From positions 1 through 7,789 of the forward strand of contig CASEZU010000085.1 of the NCBI GenBank assembly GCA_949292445.1: DNA of 7,789 nucleotides, given 5' to 3'. The notes beneath the pieces were generated by a model that was given only the letters and a program-made list of their open reading frames with translations, had not been told where the DNA came from and searched no databases. Numbering within the stretch: the stretch's first letter is position 1; each line of letters opens with the position of its first letter. The DNA is from an uncultured Spirochaetales bacterium (lineage in GTDB: Bacteria > Spirochaetota > Spirochaetia > Sphaerochaetales > Sphaerochaetaceae). A program made the position numbers and the translations under genes. Positions 1-5,983 of this stretch are shown here, piece by piece.

Positions 1-1
1 C

Positions 2-439
2 ATAGACACGGATGAGGAGGAACCGAATCTCTATCCTGTGATGGAGCTGGGGCTTTACGACAGGGCCCTTTTCCAGCGTCTGCGCTCCTATGACACCATG
101 ATATCTGGAGAGTTCTACCAAGCAATGGACTTCGGCGTCAGGTGCTACCTTCTCGGATACAGGATTTTCACCACCCGCTCACTGGCTATTCAGTTCCCTA
201 AGCGCCTTTCAATCATCGAGGACAGATCGCTCTGCGACGGGGCCGACCGGTTCTATACAAAGGCGATGTCCATCAGGCGCATAGCAGGCAAGAATGTCAT
301 CGAGAAATGGAAGCCCTATGTGGACAAGGAAGTTCTCAACGATGAGGTGAAGAAGAAGCAGATGCTGCTGCAGAAGACGGATTTCTTCACCCTGATGAAG
401 AACTGGAAGACAAAGGATGCTGCGGATAATCCGGAATGA
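2..439 (+). CDS. C-terminal part of a probable family-2 glycosyltransferase (5' end outside the window)
   Basis: The frame is open from base 2, so the gene starts upstream; about 145 residues are visible. The GTG at 38 is an internal valine codon, because the same frame reads through it without a stop. Near the start of the fragment, YDTMISGEFYQAMDFGVR followed by LLGYRIF resembles the C-terminal part of GT-A fold family-2 glycosyltransferases, where an acidic residue precedes a D-x-x-x-R helix and a LGYRI strand. Family-2 enzymes transfer a sugar from a nucleotide-sugar donor, often to envelope polysaccharide. The nucleotide-binding and DxD regions are not in the window, so donor, acceptor and exact family are unknown. 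The last 60 residues are lysine-rich and helical-looking (VKKKQMLLQK), with no membrane segment. A short repeat, ATCCGGAAT, occurs at 429-437 and 439-447 across the stop codon. Confidence that this is a real gene is high; the family is a pattern-based guess. Confidence 0.55.
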   Translation: MDTDEEEPNLYPVMELGLYDRALFQRLRSYDTMISGEFYQAMDFGVRCYLLGYRIFTTRSLAIQFPKRLSIIEDRSLCDGADRFYTKAMSIRRIAGKNVIEKWKPYVDKEVLNDEVKKKQMLLQKTDFFTLMKNWKTKDAADNPE

Positions 440-547
440 TCCGGAATTGCTTCCTGTAAGATGCTGCATTTCCCCAGTTTCTTTTCTCCTGCAAATTTTC
501 TGAGGATTCTGTTTGCTGTGGCTGAGGATACATCGTACAGCCTGCAT

Positions 548-585
548 GCATTAGCGTTATGATGCCGCGGTTTTTCTGATTTTTT
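548..585 (+). terminator. Weak candidate terminator after the glycosyltransferase
   Basis: A 6-bp stem (548-553 with 560-565, one G-U pair) is followed, after CGCGG, by T5 and then CTGAT and another T5. The gap between stem and T-run makes this a poor intrinsic terminator. It lies 109 bp past the stop codon. No better candidate was seen between 440 and 640, so termination here is only suggested. Confidence 0.25.
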
Positions 586-588
586 CAT

Positions 589-624
589 CCATCGATCATT
601 TCATCAATCATCTCATCGATCATC
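589..624 (+). repeat. Three imperfect 12-bp tandem repeats upstream of the lipoprotein promoter
   Basis: The units are CCATCGATCATT (589-600), TCATCAATCATC (601-612) and TCATCGATCATC (613-624). Units 2 and 3 differ at one base. The array ends about 40 bp upstream of the TTGACA box, so each unit sits on nearly the same face of the helix with respect to its neighbour. That is where an activator or repressor would bind. The binding role is inferred. Confidence 0.55.
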
Positions 625-640
625 AGTCTGATGTGCTTTT

Positions 641-701
641 TCGAAAAGTTTTCAACAAAACCCTTGACAAGAATAAACCGGGGGGGGGTAGTCTTATGTC
701 A
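641..701 (+). promoter_or_regulatory. Lipoprotein promoter with poly-G spacer
   Basis: A perfect -35 consensus, TTGACA, is at 664-669. It is preceded by an A/T-rich stretch (641-660) resembling an UP element. The best -10 candidate is TAGTCT at 689-694, which keeps the three most important positions (T, A and last T). The spacer is 19 nt with nine G residues present; seven G residues would give the optimal 17 nt. An initiation site about 7 nt past the -10 would fall near 701 and leave a leader of about 28 nt that contains the GGAGGAG ribosome-binding site. TCTTAT (692-697) is an alternative -10 with a 22-nt spacer. The consensus -35 is directly visible; the -10 choice is inferred. Confidence 0.6.
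680..688 (+). repeat. Homopolymeric tract of nine G between -35 and -10
   Basis: Nine consecutive G residues occupy the downstream half of the promoter spacer. Tracts of this length are prone to slipped-strand length change. In Neisseria porA and in Treponema pallidum tpr genes, poly-G tracts near the promoter alter transcription. By analogy this one would tune or switch lipoprotein expression. It is the only homopolymer of this length in the window. Confidence 0.85.
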
Positions 702-712
702 GTTAAAACTTT

Positions 713-719
713 GGAGGAG
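713..719 (+). promoter_or_regulatory. Strong ribosome-binding site that fixes the lipoprotein start
   Basis: GGAGGAG lies 9 nt before the ATG at 729. The in-frame ATG at 696 and GTG at 633 lack a comparable site and would put a charged extension in front of the signal peptide, so 729 is preferred. Confidence 0.85.
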
Positions 720-728
720 TTGAATACG

Positions 729-1940
729 ATGACTAGAAAAGTATTCATTGGAGTGCTCGCTGCACTTATGCTTTTTGCATTTGTCGCTTGCGATAACACA
801 CCTGTACAGGATTATGGTTATGTAGTAGGTGTTACTGCTGAGACATCCGGTTATTTCCTTGAAGGGGAAACACCGAACGTATCTGAGTTCTCTTTTTATA
901 AGGAGTATTCGGATTTTACAAGGGAACCTATTGCTGATGTAGAAAACATTGTAATGGGTAAAGTTACTAGTGGAAAAGTTTCCTTCTCATACAATGGAAT
1001 GGAGGCCGATTCTCCTGTAAGTGTTAACATCATTGGAGCTTCATCGATTGATGCTGACAGCTTCAAGGTTAGCGCATCTGATGCTGAAACAGAGTATTAT
1101 GCTGCAGTAGCAGGTAGCTCTGCAGAGTATACATCAATCGATAAGACAGGACTTACAGCAACATTCGAGTACACGGTTGATGGTGTAAAATACACTAAGA
1201 CTGTAGGCGATGATATGCTGGTTCTTGCCGATGATTCAACAACAGTTGGTTCCACGGTGGGATCAAAAGATGTTACTGTTGAGCTTAATGTAAGTGGAGC
1301 GGAAGTTTCCGACACTTATGAGATCAACGTGCTTGCAAATGGTGTAAAGGGTATCGAAGCTGATGTGGAGGCTGGTTATGTTTATTACATTACTCCTTCT
1401 GTAGGTCTTGATGCAACAAAGGTTGGTGTCAACCTTGTTTATGACAGTGGTGAAAGAATTGCAGCAACTCCTGGAACTAATGTAGCATTCGATACAGCTG
1501 TAGGCGGACAGTTCTCAACATTGGCTGTATCTTCTCTTGTTCCGACTACAGCAGGTAACTTTGTATTCTATGCGAAATATACAGGAAATGATTATTCCTC
1601 CAGCATCAGAGGTGAGATTGCACCGATTATGATGACAGTAACGGCTGCTACAAATAGTGTTGCAAGCATTACAGCTTCTAAGAGCGGAAATCTTGCAATC
1701 GGTACTGACATTACAACTGTTGCCTCGACTGTTACTGTTACACCGACTATGACAAATGGTCAGACAGGAACAGCTCTTACATATAATGCTACAGGTACTG
1801 ATGACACAACATTCAAATTCACTGGAACAACAGTCTTTACTGCAAATCAGGGATATGTTGCTGGTAACAAAGTCCAGATTACTGTAATAACCAATGGGAC
1901 TGGTAAGACAGCTTCGTTCTATGTCACGCTCGGAAACTGA
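729..1940 (+). CDS. Exported lipoprotein with Ig-like beta modules, possibly phase-variable
   Basis: This 403-residue protein begins with a lipoprotein signal: MTRK, then a hydrophobic core (VFIGVLAALMLFAFVA) and Cys21, its only cysteine. FVAC is a relaxed lipobox. After processing it would be lipid-anchored in the cell envelope. The mature part is rich in Thr, Ser, Val, Gly and Asp and poor in Arg, with alternating beta-strand patterns. I see three probable Ig-like modules, at about residues 30-105, 195-305 and 308-402. The first two recall bacterial Ig-like domains (a Y-x-x-G-E-type opening, then strands ending in VSFSYNG or FVFYAKYTG). The domain assignment is from pattern only. There is no enzymatic motif. 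Codons favour GTT, GCT, ACT, ACA and CTT, and the gene is visibly more A/T-rich than the genes at 2449-7682. That fits either horizontal origin or selection for high expression. It is preceded by the poly-G promoter and followed by a stem-loop and a small helix-turn-helix gene. The ligand or function is unknown; adhesion or surface display is a guess. Confidence 0.8.
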   Translation: MTRKVFIGVLAALMLFAFVACDNTPVQDYGYVVGVTAETSGYFLEGETPNVSEFSFYKEYSDFTREPIADVENIVMGKVTSGKVSFSYNGMEADSPVSVNIIGASSIDADSFKVSASDAETEYYAAVAGSSAEYTSIDKTGLTATFEYTVDGVKYTKTVGDDMLVLADDSTTVGSTVGSKDVTVELNVSGAEVSDTYEINVLANGVKGIEADVEAGYVYYITPSVGLDATKVGVNLVYDSGERIAATPGTNVAFDTAVGGQFSTLAVSSLVPTTAGNFVFYAKYTGNDYSSSIRGEIAPIMMTVTAATNSVASITASKSGNLAIGTDITTVASTVTVTPTMTNGQTGTALTYNATGTDDTTFKFTGTTVFTANQGYVAGNKVQITVITNGTGKTASFYVTLGN

Positions 1941-1954
1941 TTTCTAAGCTGAAT

Positions 1955-1988
1955 TCGCTTGTCCTCGAATATGTTTGAGGACAAGCGA
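1955..1988 (+). other. Long perfect stem-loop between the lipoprotein and HTH genes
   Basis: The arms TCGCTTGTCCTC (1955-1966) and its exact complement (1977-1988) form 12 pairs. Three more pairs (one G-U) extend inward to a UAUG loop, giving about 15 pairs in all. No T-run follows on either strand, so it is not a classical intrinsic terminator. It ends 7 nt before the AGGAGG of the HTH gene. It could protect the 3' end of the lipoprotein mRNA, reduce read-through, or be an operator for the HTH protein. Confidence 0.7.
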
Positions 1989-2006
1989 TACTTCTAGGAG
2001 GACGAA

Positions 2007-2210
2007 ATGGAAACAAAGACAACGTCCCTCCGACACAGGATTCCGAACGAGAAGCGTCAGGAATGCTTGAAGCTCTTTGAGCAGGGATACGGATACAAGA
2101 AGACCGCTCAGCTTGCAGGCCTGAATACATACACAGTCCGAGAGTACAAGCGGAAGTTCGCAGCAGGGGATAACTCCTGGGCGGAGAAGGGCAGTCGGCT
2201 GACTGTCTGA
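2007..2210 (+). CDS. Small orphan helix-turn-helix protein, transposase-N-terminus-like
   Basis: A 67-residue basic protein with a strong Shine-Dalgarno (AGGAGG, 1996-2001) 5 nt before its ATG. Residues about 16-52 (KRQECLKLFEQGYGYKKTA, then LAGLNTYTVREYKRKF) read as a helix-turn-helix: a first helix, the positioning helix KKTAQLAGL, and the recognition helix TYTVREYKRKF. This layout is common at the N-terminus of IS3-type OrfA and related transposases, and also occurs in free-standing small regulators. The following GDNSWAEKGSR resembles the linker after such HTHs. No catalytic transposase domain, terminal inverted repeat or target duplication is visible nearby. It is either a domesticated regulator or an IS relic. 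It ends in tandem stops, TGA TAA. No separate promoter stands out, so it is probably read with the lipoprotein through the stem-loop. DNA binding is inferred from the fold pattern; target and role are unknown. Confidence 0.7.
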   Translation: METKTTSLRHRIPNEKRQECLKLFEQGYGYKKTAQLAGLNTYTVREYKRKFAAGDNSWAEKGSRLTV

Positions 2211-2222
2211 TAAAAAGGGTTA

Positions 2223-2242
2223 GAAGAGAAGATAATCTCTTC
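2223..2242 (+). other. Stem-loop just downstream of the HTH gene
   Basis: GAAGAGA (2223-2229) pairs exactly with TCTCTTC (2236-2242) around the 6-nt loop AGATAA. It is A/T-rich with no T-run after it. It may be part of a two-hairpin 3' end together with the terminator at 2257. Confidence 0.5.
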
Positions 2243-2256
2243 CGAATTAATCTACT

Positions 2257-2281
2257 GGGCCTGGGGAACCGGGCCCTTTCT
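2257..2281 (+). terminator. Probable intrinsic terminator of the lipoprotein-HTH unit
   Basis: GGGCCTGG (2257-2264) pairs with CCGGGCCC (2269-2276) around a GGAA loop, a GNRA tetraloop. This gives 8 pairs with one U-G pair. TTTCT follows. The stem is strong and the T-run short. CCCTTT (2274-2279) can instead pair with AAAGGG (2282-2287), a fold that excludes the base of the terminator stem. Confidence 0.6.
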
Positions 2282-2334
2282 AAAGGGAACAGGTGAAGGA
2301 TGGATTTCCTCACTCTTCCATAATTTATGTCTGG

Positions 2335-2363
2335 GGCCATACTTCAGTTTCTGGGGTATGGTC
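2335..2363 (+). other. Stem-loop in the convergent intergenic region
   Basis: GGCCATAC (2335-2342) pairs with GTATGGTC (2356-2363), 8 pairs including one G-U, around a 13-nt loop. A direct repeat TCTGGGG (2330-2336 and 2350-2356) flanks it. No coding assignment or function is evident. Between 2288 and 2407 I see nothing else. Confidence 0.3.
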
Positions 2364-2406
2364 TTCTGTTCTTGCTGTTGAATGTTTCGATTATGGATTA
2401 AATCAG

Positions 2407-2444
2407 GCAATTATAATGCCCCCGCAGCTGTTCTGCAGGGGCAT
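2407..2444 (-). terminator. Terminator at the end of the minus-strand cluster, after pncB
   Basis: On the minus strand ATGCCCCTGCAG and CTGCGGGGGCAT form a 12-position stem with one A-C mismatch and a 5-nt loop. It begins 5 nt after the pncB stop. TATAATTG follows the stem, an interrupted T-rich tail. The G/C-rich stem and its position support termination here, though the tail is imperfect. Confidence 0.65.
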
Positions 2445-2448
2445 GTGG

Positions 2449-3909
2449 TCAGCCATTCTTGACTTCGCTTTCCTTTGTCCTTGTCCTGACAAGGAGTTCT
2501 GTCTTGAGGTTTCTGAGTTTCTCTGAAAGCGAGACTTTGTAGATATGCGGATTGATCTGTCTCTTGTATGATTTGTCGAAAGCGGCAAGTTTCTCTGAAG
2601 ATGTCCTCTGGATATCTACAAGGGATGGAGCGGGGGAAACCCGTTTCCCGTTTTCCATCTTCTTCGTGAGCATGGGGACAAATGTTGAGTACCTGTCCTT
2701 TTTCATCACAAAGAAGTCGGCTGTTGAGAAAGGATGGTAGAACGTGATGTTCCTGCCGGTCTCTATCTCCTCATCCTCAAGTGTGATCAGATCAGCAAGT
2801 GCTCCGCCTGCCTTGTCGAAGAACCTGTATACCTGCTTTATGCCTGGGTTCGTTGTCTTCTCGTAGCTGTTGGATACCTTGAGGCAGGGAATCATCTTGC
2901 CGTCCTCTTCCTTGGCAGAGAGCTTGTACACGCCATTGAGGGAGGACTGCGTTCCTCCTGTCACAAGATGGGTGCCTATACCCCAGCTGTCGATCGGAGC
3001 GCCATCCGATACAAGGCTCTTGATGATCTCTTCTGTGAGGTCGTTGGAGATGCATATCGTCGCATCCTCGAGGCCTGCAGCATCGAGCCTTGCCCTTATT
3101 TCCTTGGTAAGGTATGAGAGGTCGCCTGAATCTATTCTGACACCGATCCTCTTGCCCTTTGTCTTCTGCTCAAGGCCGATCTTTATGGCAGCCTCGATGC
3201 CTGAGCCAAGAGTGTCGTAAGTGTCGATGAGAAGGATGCCGTTGTCTGGATATATCTCTACGAACTTCCTGAAAGCCTCCTCCTCTGAGTGATAGCTCAT
3301 GATCCAGGAATGAGCCATTGTGCCAGCAACAGGTATTCCATACTTCTTGCCGGCGAATGTGTTGCTCGTCGACTTCGTGCCGCCTATGAATGAGGCACGC
3401 GAAGCCGAGTGTGCTCCGTTCTCTCCCTGCGCCCTCCTGAGCCCGAATTCCATGATGTTCCCATGGCCTTTTGTCGCCAGGGTCATCCTTGAGGCCTTCG
3501 TCGCTATCAGGGTCTGGAAGTTTATTGTGTTAAGCAGCAGCGTCTCCACAAGCTGGGCATCCATCAGGTCGCTCTCAACCCTTATAAGGGGCTCTCCCGG
3601 GAATGCCGGCGTACCCTCATCGAAAGCATAGACGTTTCCATGGAAGCGGTAGGAGCGCAGATACTCGAGGAATTTCTCATCGAAGGTGGAAAGGGAGCGC
3701 AGATAGTCTATGTCGCTTCCGCTGAATGAAAGCCCCTCCAGCTTGTCAATAAGCTCCTCGAGGCCTGTGAAGATCGTGTAGCCTCCCTGGAAGGGGTTTG
3801 TGCGGTAGAACATATCGAACACGGCCCTCGAGTCGTGATTCTCGAGGTAGTAGCCGTGCATCATCGTCAGTTCATAGAAATCGGTTATCAGGGCGCTGGT
3901 GTCTGTCAT
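2449..3909 (-). CDS. pncB: Nicotinate phosphoribosyltransferase
   Basis: Converts nicotinate and phosphoribosyl pyrophosphate to nicotinate mononucleotide, coupled to ATP hydrolysis, the entry step of NAD salvage (Preiss-Handler pathway) in the cytoplasm. The 486-residue length fits the longer form of the family. The N-terminus LITDFYELTMMHGY is characteristic. EFGLRRAQGENGA (residues 154-166) and the downstream FIGGTKSTSN are conserved. GTMAHSW (196-202) carries the family's phosphorylated histidine at His200. GVRIDSGDL (256-264) and GIGTHLVTGG (310-319) match phosphoribosyl-binding loops of the type II PRTase fold. The ATG overlaps the serS stop in an ATGA, so translation is probably coupled; the best purine stretch upstream (AGGATAACGAAGG) is only fair. 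It is the last gene of the cluster and is followed at once by a terminator. The last 40 residues are highly charged and less conserved-looking. No key residue seems missing. Confidence 0.95.
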   Translation of the reverse strand: MTDTSALITDFYELTMMHGYYLENHDSRAVFDMFYRTNPFQGGYTIFTGLEELIDKLEGLSFSGSDIDYLRSLSTFDEKFLEYLRSYRFHGNVYAFDEGTPAFPGEPLIRVESDLMDAQLVETLLLNTINFQTLIATKASRMTLATKGHGNIMEFGLRRAQGENGAHSASRASFIGGTKSTSNTFAGKKYGIPVAGTMAHSWIMSYHSEEEAFRKFVEIYPDNGILLIDTYDTLGSGIEAAIKIGLEQKTKGKRIGVRIDSGDLSYLTKEIRARLDAAGLEDATICISNDLTEEIIKSLVSDGAPIDSWGIGTHLVTGGTQSSLNGVYKLSAKEEDGKMIPCLKVSNSYEKTTNPGIKQVYRFFDKAGGALADLITLEDEEIETGRNITFYHPFSTADFFVMKKDRYSTFVPMLTKKMENGKRVSPAPSLVDIQRTSSEKLAAFDKSYKRQINPHIYKVSLSEKLRNLKTELLVRTRTKESEVKNG

Positions 3910-5183
3910 GCCTTCGTTATCCTGTCGAATCCGCAGTATGGCACGAGTGCCGGCGGAATCGTCACGGAACCATCTTCATTCTGATAGTTCTCGAGAATAG
4001 CGACTATAGCACGTGAGAGCGCCACAGCCGTTCCGTTGAGCATGTGCACGAACTTCGGCTTCCCGTCGTCATCGCGGTAGCGGATGTTGAGCGATCTTGC
4101 CTGGTAGTCCGTGCAGTTCGATGTCGATGTGACCTCGCCGTACTCACCCTCATCGCCGCGTCCGGGCATCCAGGCCTCGATATCGAACTTGCGGTATGCC
4201 GGGGCTCCGAGGTCGCCTGTGGCTGTATCCACGATGCGGTAGGGCAGGCCGAGTCCCTGGAAGATCTCCTCCTCGATTGAGAGTATCTCCTGATGGAACT
4301 TGTCGCTCTCCTCCGGAAGACAGTAGATGAACATCTCCAGCTTGGAGAACTGATGTACGCGATACAGTCCCTTTGAATACTGGCCAGCGCCGCCTGCCTC
4401 ACGGCGGAAGCAGTGGGAGAGTCCCGTCATCTTGATCGGCAGCTTCTCCTTGGGGATGATCTCTCCTGAGTAGTAGCCTCCAAGCGTTATCTCGGCTGTA
4501 CCTACAAGGCATGTGCCTGTGCCTTCAATCGTGTAGATGTTGGACTCGGCTCCGCGCGGATTGAATCCGATGCCGTTGAGGATCTCCTCCTTGGCGATAT
4601 CCGGAGTGATGAACGGTGTGAAGCCATGCCTGAGCACGATATCCATCGCATAGCGCTCAAGTGCCATCTGCAGTATGACGCCCTTGTTCTTGATGTAGTA
4701 GAACTTCTGTCCTGCGACCTTGGCTCCGCTGTCGAAATCCAGAATATCCAAAGCCTCTCCGAGCTCGACATGGTCCTTTGCCTTGAAGGGGAATCTTGTC
4801 GGCTCACCGTAGAACTTGATGGCGAGGCTGTCCTTGTCCTCCTTGCCGATGGGAGCATCCGGATGGGTGTAGTTGGGGATGGTGCGTGCCTCTTCCATGA
4901 ACTTCCTGTCGATCTCGCCGTACTCGGCCTCAACCTTTGAAAGCTCATCCTTGATGGCCTTTCCTTCCTCTATGAGGGCCTTTCTCGTCTCGGGATCGAG
5001 CTTGCCTTTCATCTTTTGGGCGTTCTCGTTCCTTCTTGCCCTGAGACTCTCCGTCTCCTGCATCAGCGCCGCCCTTCTGTCCTGATCAGCCATTATCTGA
5101 TCCAGATCGACATTCATGAAGCGGTTCTCGATATTCTTCCTGATCTCCTCGCTGCGGGTCTTGAGTTCCCTTACATCAATCAT
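3906..5183 (-). CDS. serS: Seryl-tRNA synthetase
   Basis: Charges tRNA-Ser, and where present tRNA-Sec, with serine in the cytoplasm. It is a class II aminoacyl-tRNA synthetase of 425 residues, the usual bacterial length. Residues about 25-100 are a charged, heptad-like helical arm, the antiparallel coiled coil that grips the long variable arm of tRNA-Ser. The catalytic domain follows: TAEI (229-232) for serine recognition, motif 2 FRREAG (259-264) with the downstream HQFSKLEMF, and motif 3 NGTAVALSRAIVAILENYQ (383-401) for ATP binding. TSTSNCTDYQARSLNIRY (352-369) is the conserved serine-site region. The ATG lies 2 nt past the proC stop, with GGAGAGA about 7 nt upstream inside the proC end. 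Its TGA overlaps the pncB ATG. No T-box or leader was seen. Expression should follow the cluster promoters. Confidence 0.97.
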   Translation of the reverse strand: MIDVRELKTRSEEIRKNIENRFMNVDLDQIMADQDRRAALMQETESLRARRNENAQKMKGKLDPETRKALIEEGKAIKDELSKVEAEYGEIDRKFMEEARTIPNYTHPDAPIGKEDKDSLAIKFYGEPTRFPFKAKDHVELGEALDILDFDSGAKVAGQKFYYIKNKGVILQMALERYAMDIVLRHGFTPFITPDIAKEEILNGIGFNPRGAESNIYTIEGTGTCLVGTAEITLGGYYSGEIIPKEKLPIKMTGLSHCFRREAGGAGQYSKGLYRVHQFSKLEMFIYCLPEESDKFHQEILSIEEEIFQGLGLPYRIVDTATGDLGAPAYRKFDIEAWMPGRGDEGEYGEVTSTSNCTDYQARSLNIRYRDDDGKPKFVHMLNGTAVALSRAIVAILENYQNEDGSVTIPPALVPYCGFDRITKA

Positions 5184-5185
5184 CT

Positions 5186-5983
5186 TTATCTCTCTCCATA
5201 GCGGGCCTTTGTCTCGAGCTCAACGCTCTTCGCGGCCGCGCATTCAACTGCATTCATAACTGCGGAGGCGAATCCTCCGTCCTGCAGGGCCTTCACACCC
5301 TCTATCGTCGTTCCAGCGGCAGAGCATACCATCGTCTCAAGCTCTATCGCATTTGCTCCCGTGCACTTCTGCAGCTCGGCAGCGCTTATCGCGGTATCAC
5401 GAACAATGGAGAGTGCCTCAGGGTAGGGGATCCCTTCTTTGACACCAGCCATCGCCGCCTGATGCATCATCTCGAAAAAGTATGCGATTCCGGATCCGGA
5501 GACTCCGATGAACGCCGGGAAGAGGTTCTCCGGCAGGAAGTATGCGGAGCCGAATGCCGAGGCGATCGAGAGCGCAAGTTCCTTCTCCTCGACGCTGACC
5601 TCGCTTCCTGCGGCTATCGCTGTGACGGATTTCCTGCATTTCGCAGCGATGTTCGGCATGAATCTCACGACATTCTCAGTCCCGATGTGATCCTCGAGGA
5701 CGGAGAGCGGAACACCTGCTGCAATGGATATCCAGAGGCCTGTCTCGACTTCCTTGAGGCTCTCGTAGAGCGACGGAAGCACCTGCGGCTTGACTGCGAG
5801 GATGATCGCACCGCTGCCGCTTGCCTCCTCCAGGGATGAAAGCACCGAGATGCTCCTCCCATCTGCAAGCGCCTCTGCCTTCTCCCGCGCCTTGTCATAT
5901 ACAGATACTTCCCATTCCGAATCTGCGAGGGCGGATGCGATAGCTCCTCCCATGTTCCCGCAGCCAATGACCGAGATCCTCAT
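5186..5983 (-). CDS. proC: Pyrroline-5-carboxylate reductase
   Basis: Catalyses the last step of proline synthesis, reducing pyrroline-5-carboxylate to proline with NAD(P)H in the cytoplasm. At 265 residues it has the family's usual length. The Rossmann dinucleotide site is VIGCGNMG (5-12). AVKPQ (63-67) and RFMPN (107-111) are conserved in the N-terminal domain. The C-terminal dimerisation and substrate domain shows SGSGIAYFF (162-170), where most homologues have proline in place of Ile166, and SAAGTTIEG (221-229) with a downstream GGF, where SPGGTTI is usual. These substitutions are in conserved loops but keep the threonine pair. The ATG overlaps the trmL stop (ATGA), and GGGGAGGA lies 4 nt upstream, a strong site that confirms the start. 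No proA or proB is in the window. Confidence 0.95.
   Translation of the reverse strand: MRISVIGCGNMGGAIASALADSEWEVSVYDKAREKAEALADGRSISVLSSLEEASGSGAIILAVKPQVLPSLYESLKEVETGLWISIAAGVPLSVLEDHIGTENVVRFMPNIAAKCRKSVTAIAAGSEVSVEEKELALSIASAFGSAYFLPENLFPAFIGVSGSGIAYFFEMMHQAAMAGVKEGIPYPEALSIVRDTAISAAELQKCTGANAIELETMVCSAAGTTIEGVKALQDGGFASAVMNAVECAAAKSVELETKARYGER

Noticed and set aside
429..447. Direct and inverted repeat TCCGGA across the glycosyltransferase stop as a terminator
   Set aside because: Only 6 pairs with no T-run. TCCGGA is itself palindromic, so the repeat produces the hairpin trivially.
589..624. A possible short CRISPR array
   Set aside because: Units are contiguous 12-mers with no spacers, and no cas gene is present.
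633..728. A longer lipoprotein reading frame from GTG 633 or ATG 696
   Set aside because: The extension runs through the G tract and the promoter, lacks a ribosome-binding site, and would bury the signal peptide. GGAGGAG and the signal sequence point to ATG 729.
2007..2290. A complete insertion sequence
   Set aside because: Only an HTH-like segment is present. There is no DDE domain, terminal inverted repeats or target-site duplication.
1924..2340. A 138-codon minus-strand open frame opposite the HTH gene
   Set aside because: It overlaps a well-supported plus-strand gene and its ribosome-binding site. Its arginine/serine-rich product looks like an antisense shadow.
2293..2526. A 77-codon plus-strand open frame from GTG 2293
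   Set aside because: It starts past a probable terminator, has no good ribosome-binding site, and runs through the pncB terminator into pncB antisense. It resembles no known family.
4502..4948. A 148-codon minus-strand frame within serS, and similar frames inside pncB, proC and dinB
   Set aside because: These lie in alternate frames of genes with complete catalytic motifs and have low-complexity Arg/Ser-rich products. They are by-products of GC-rich codon use.
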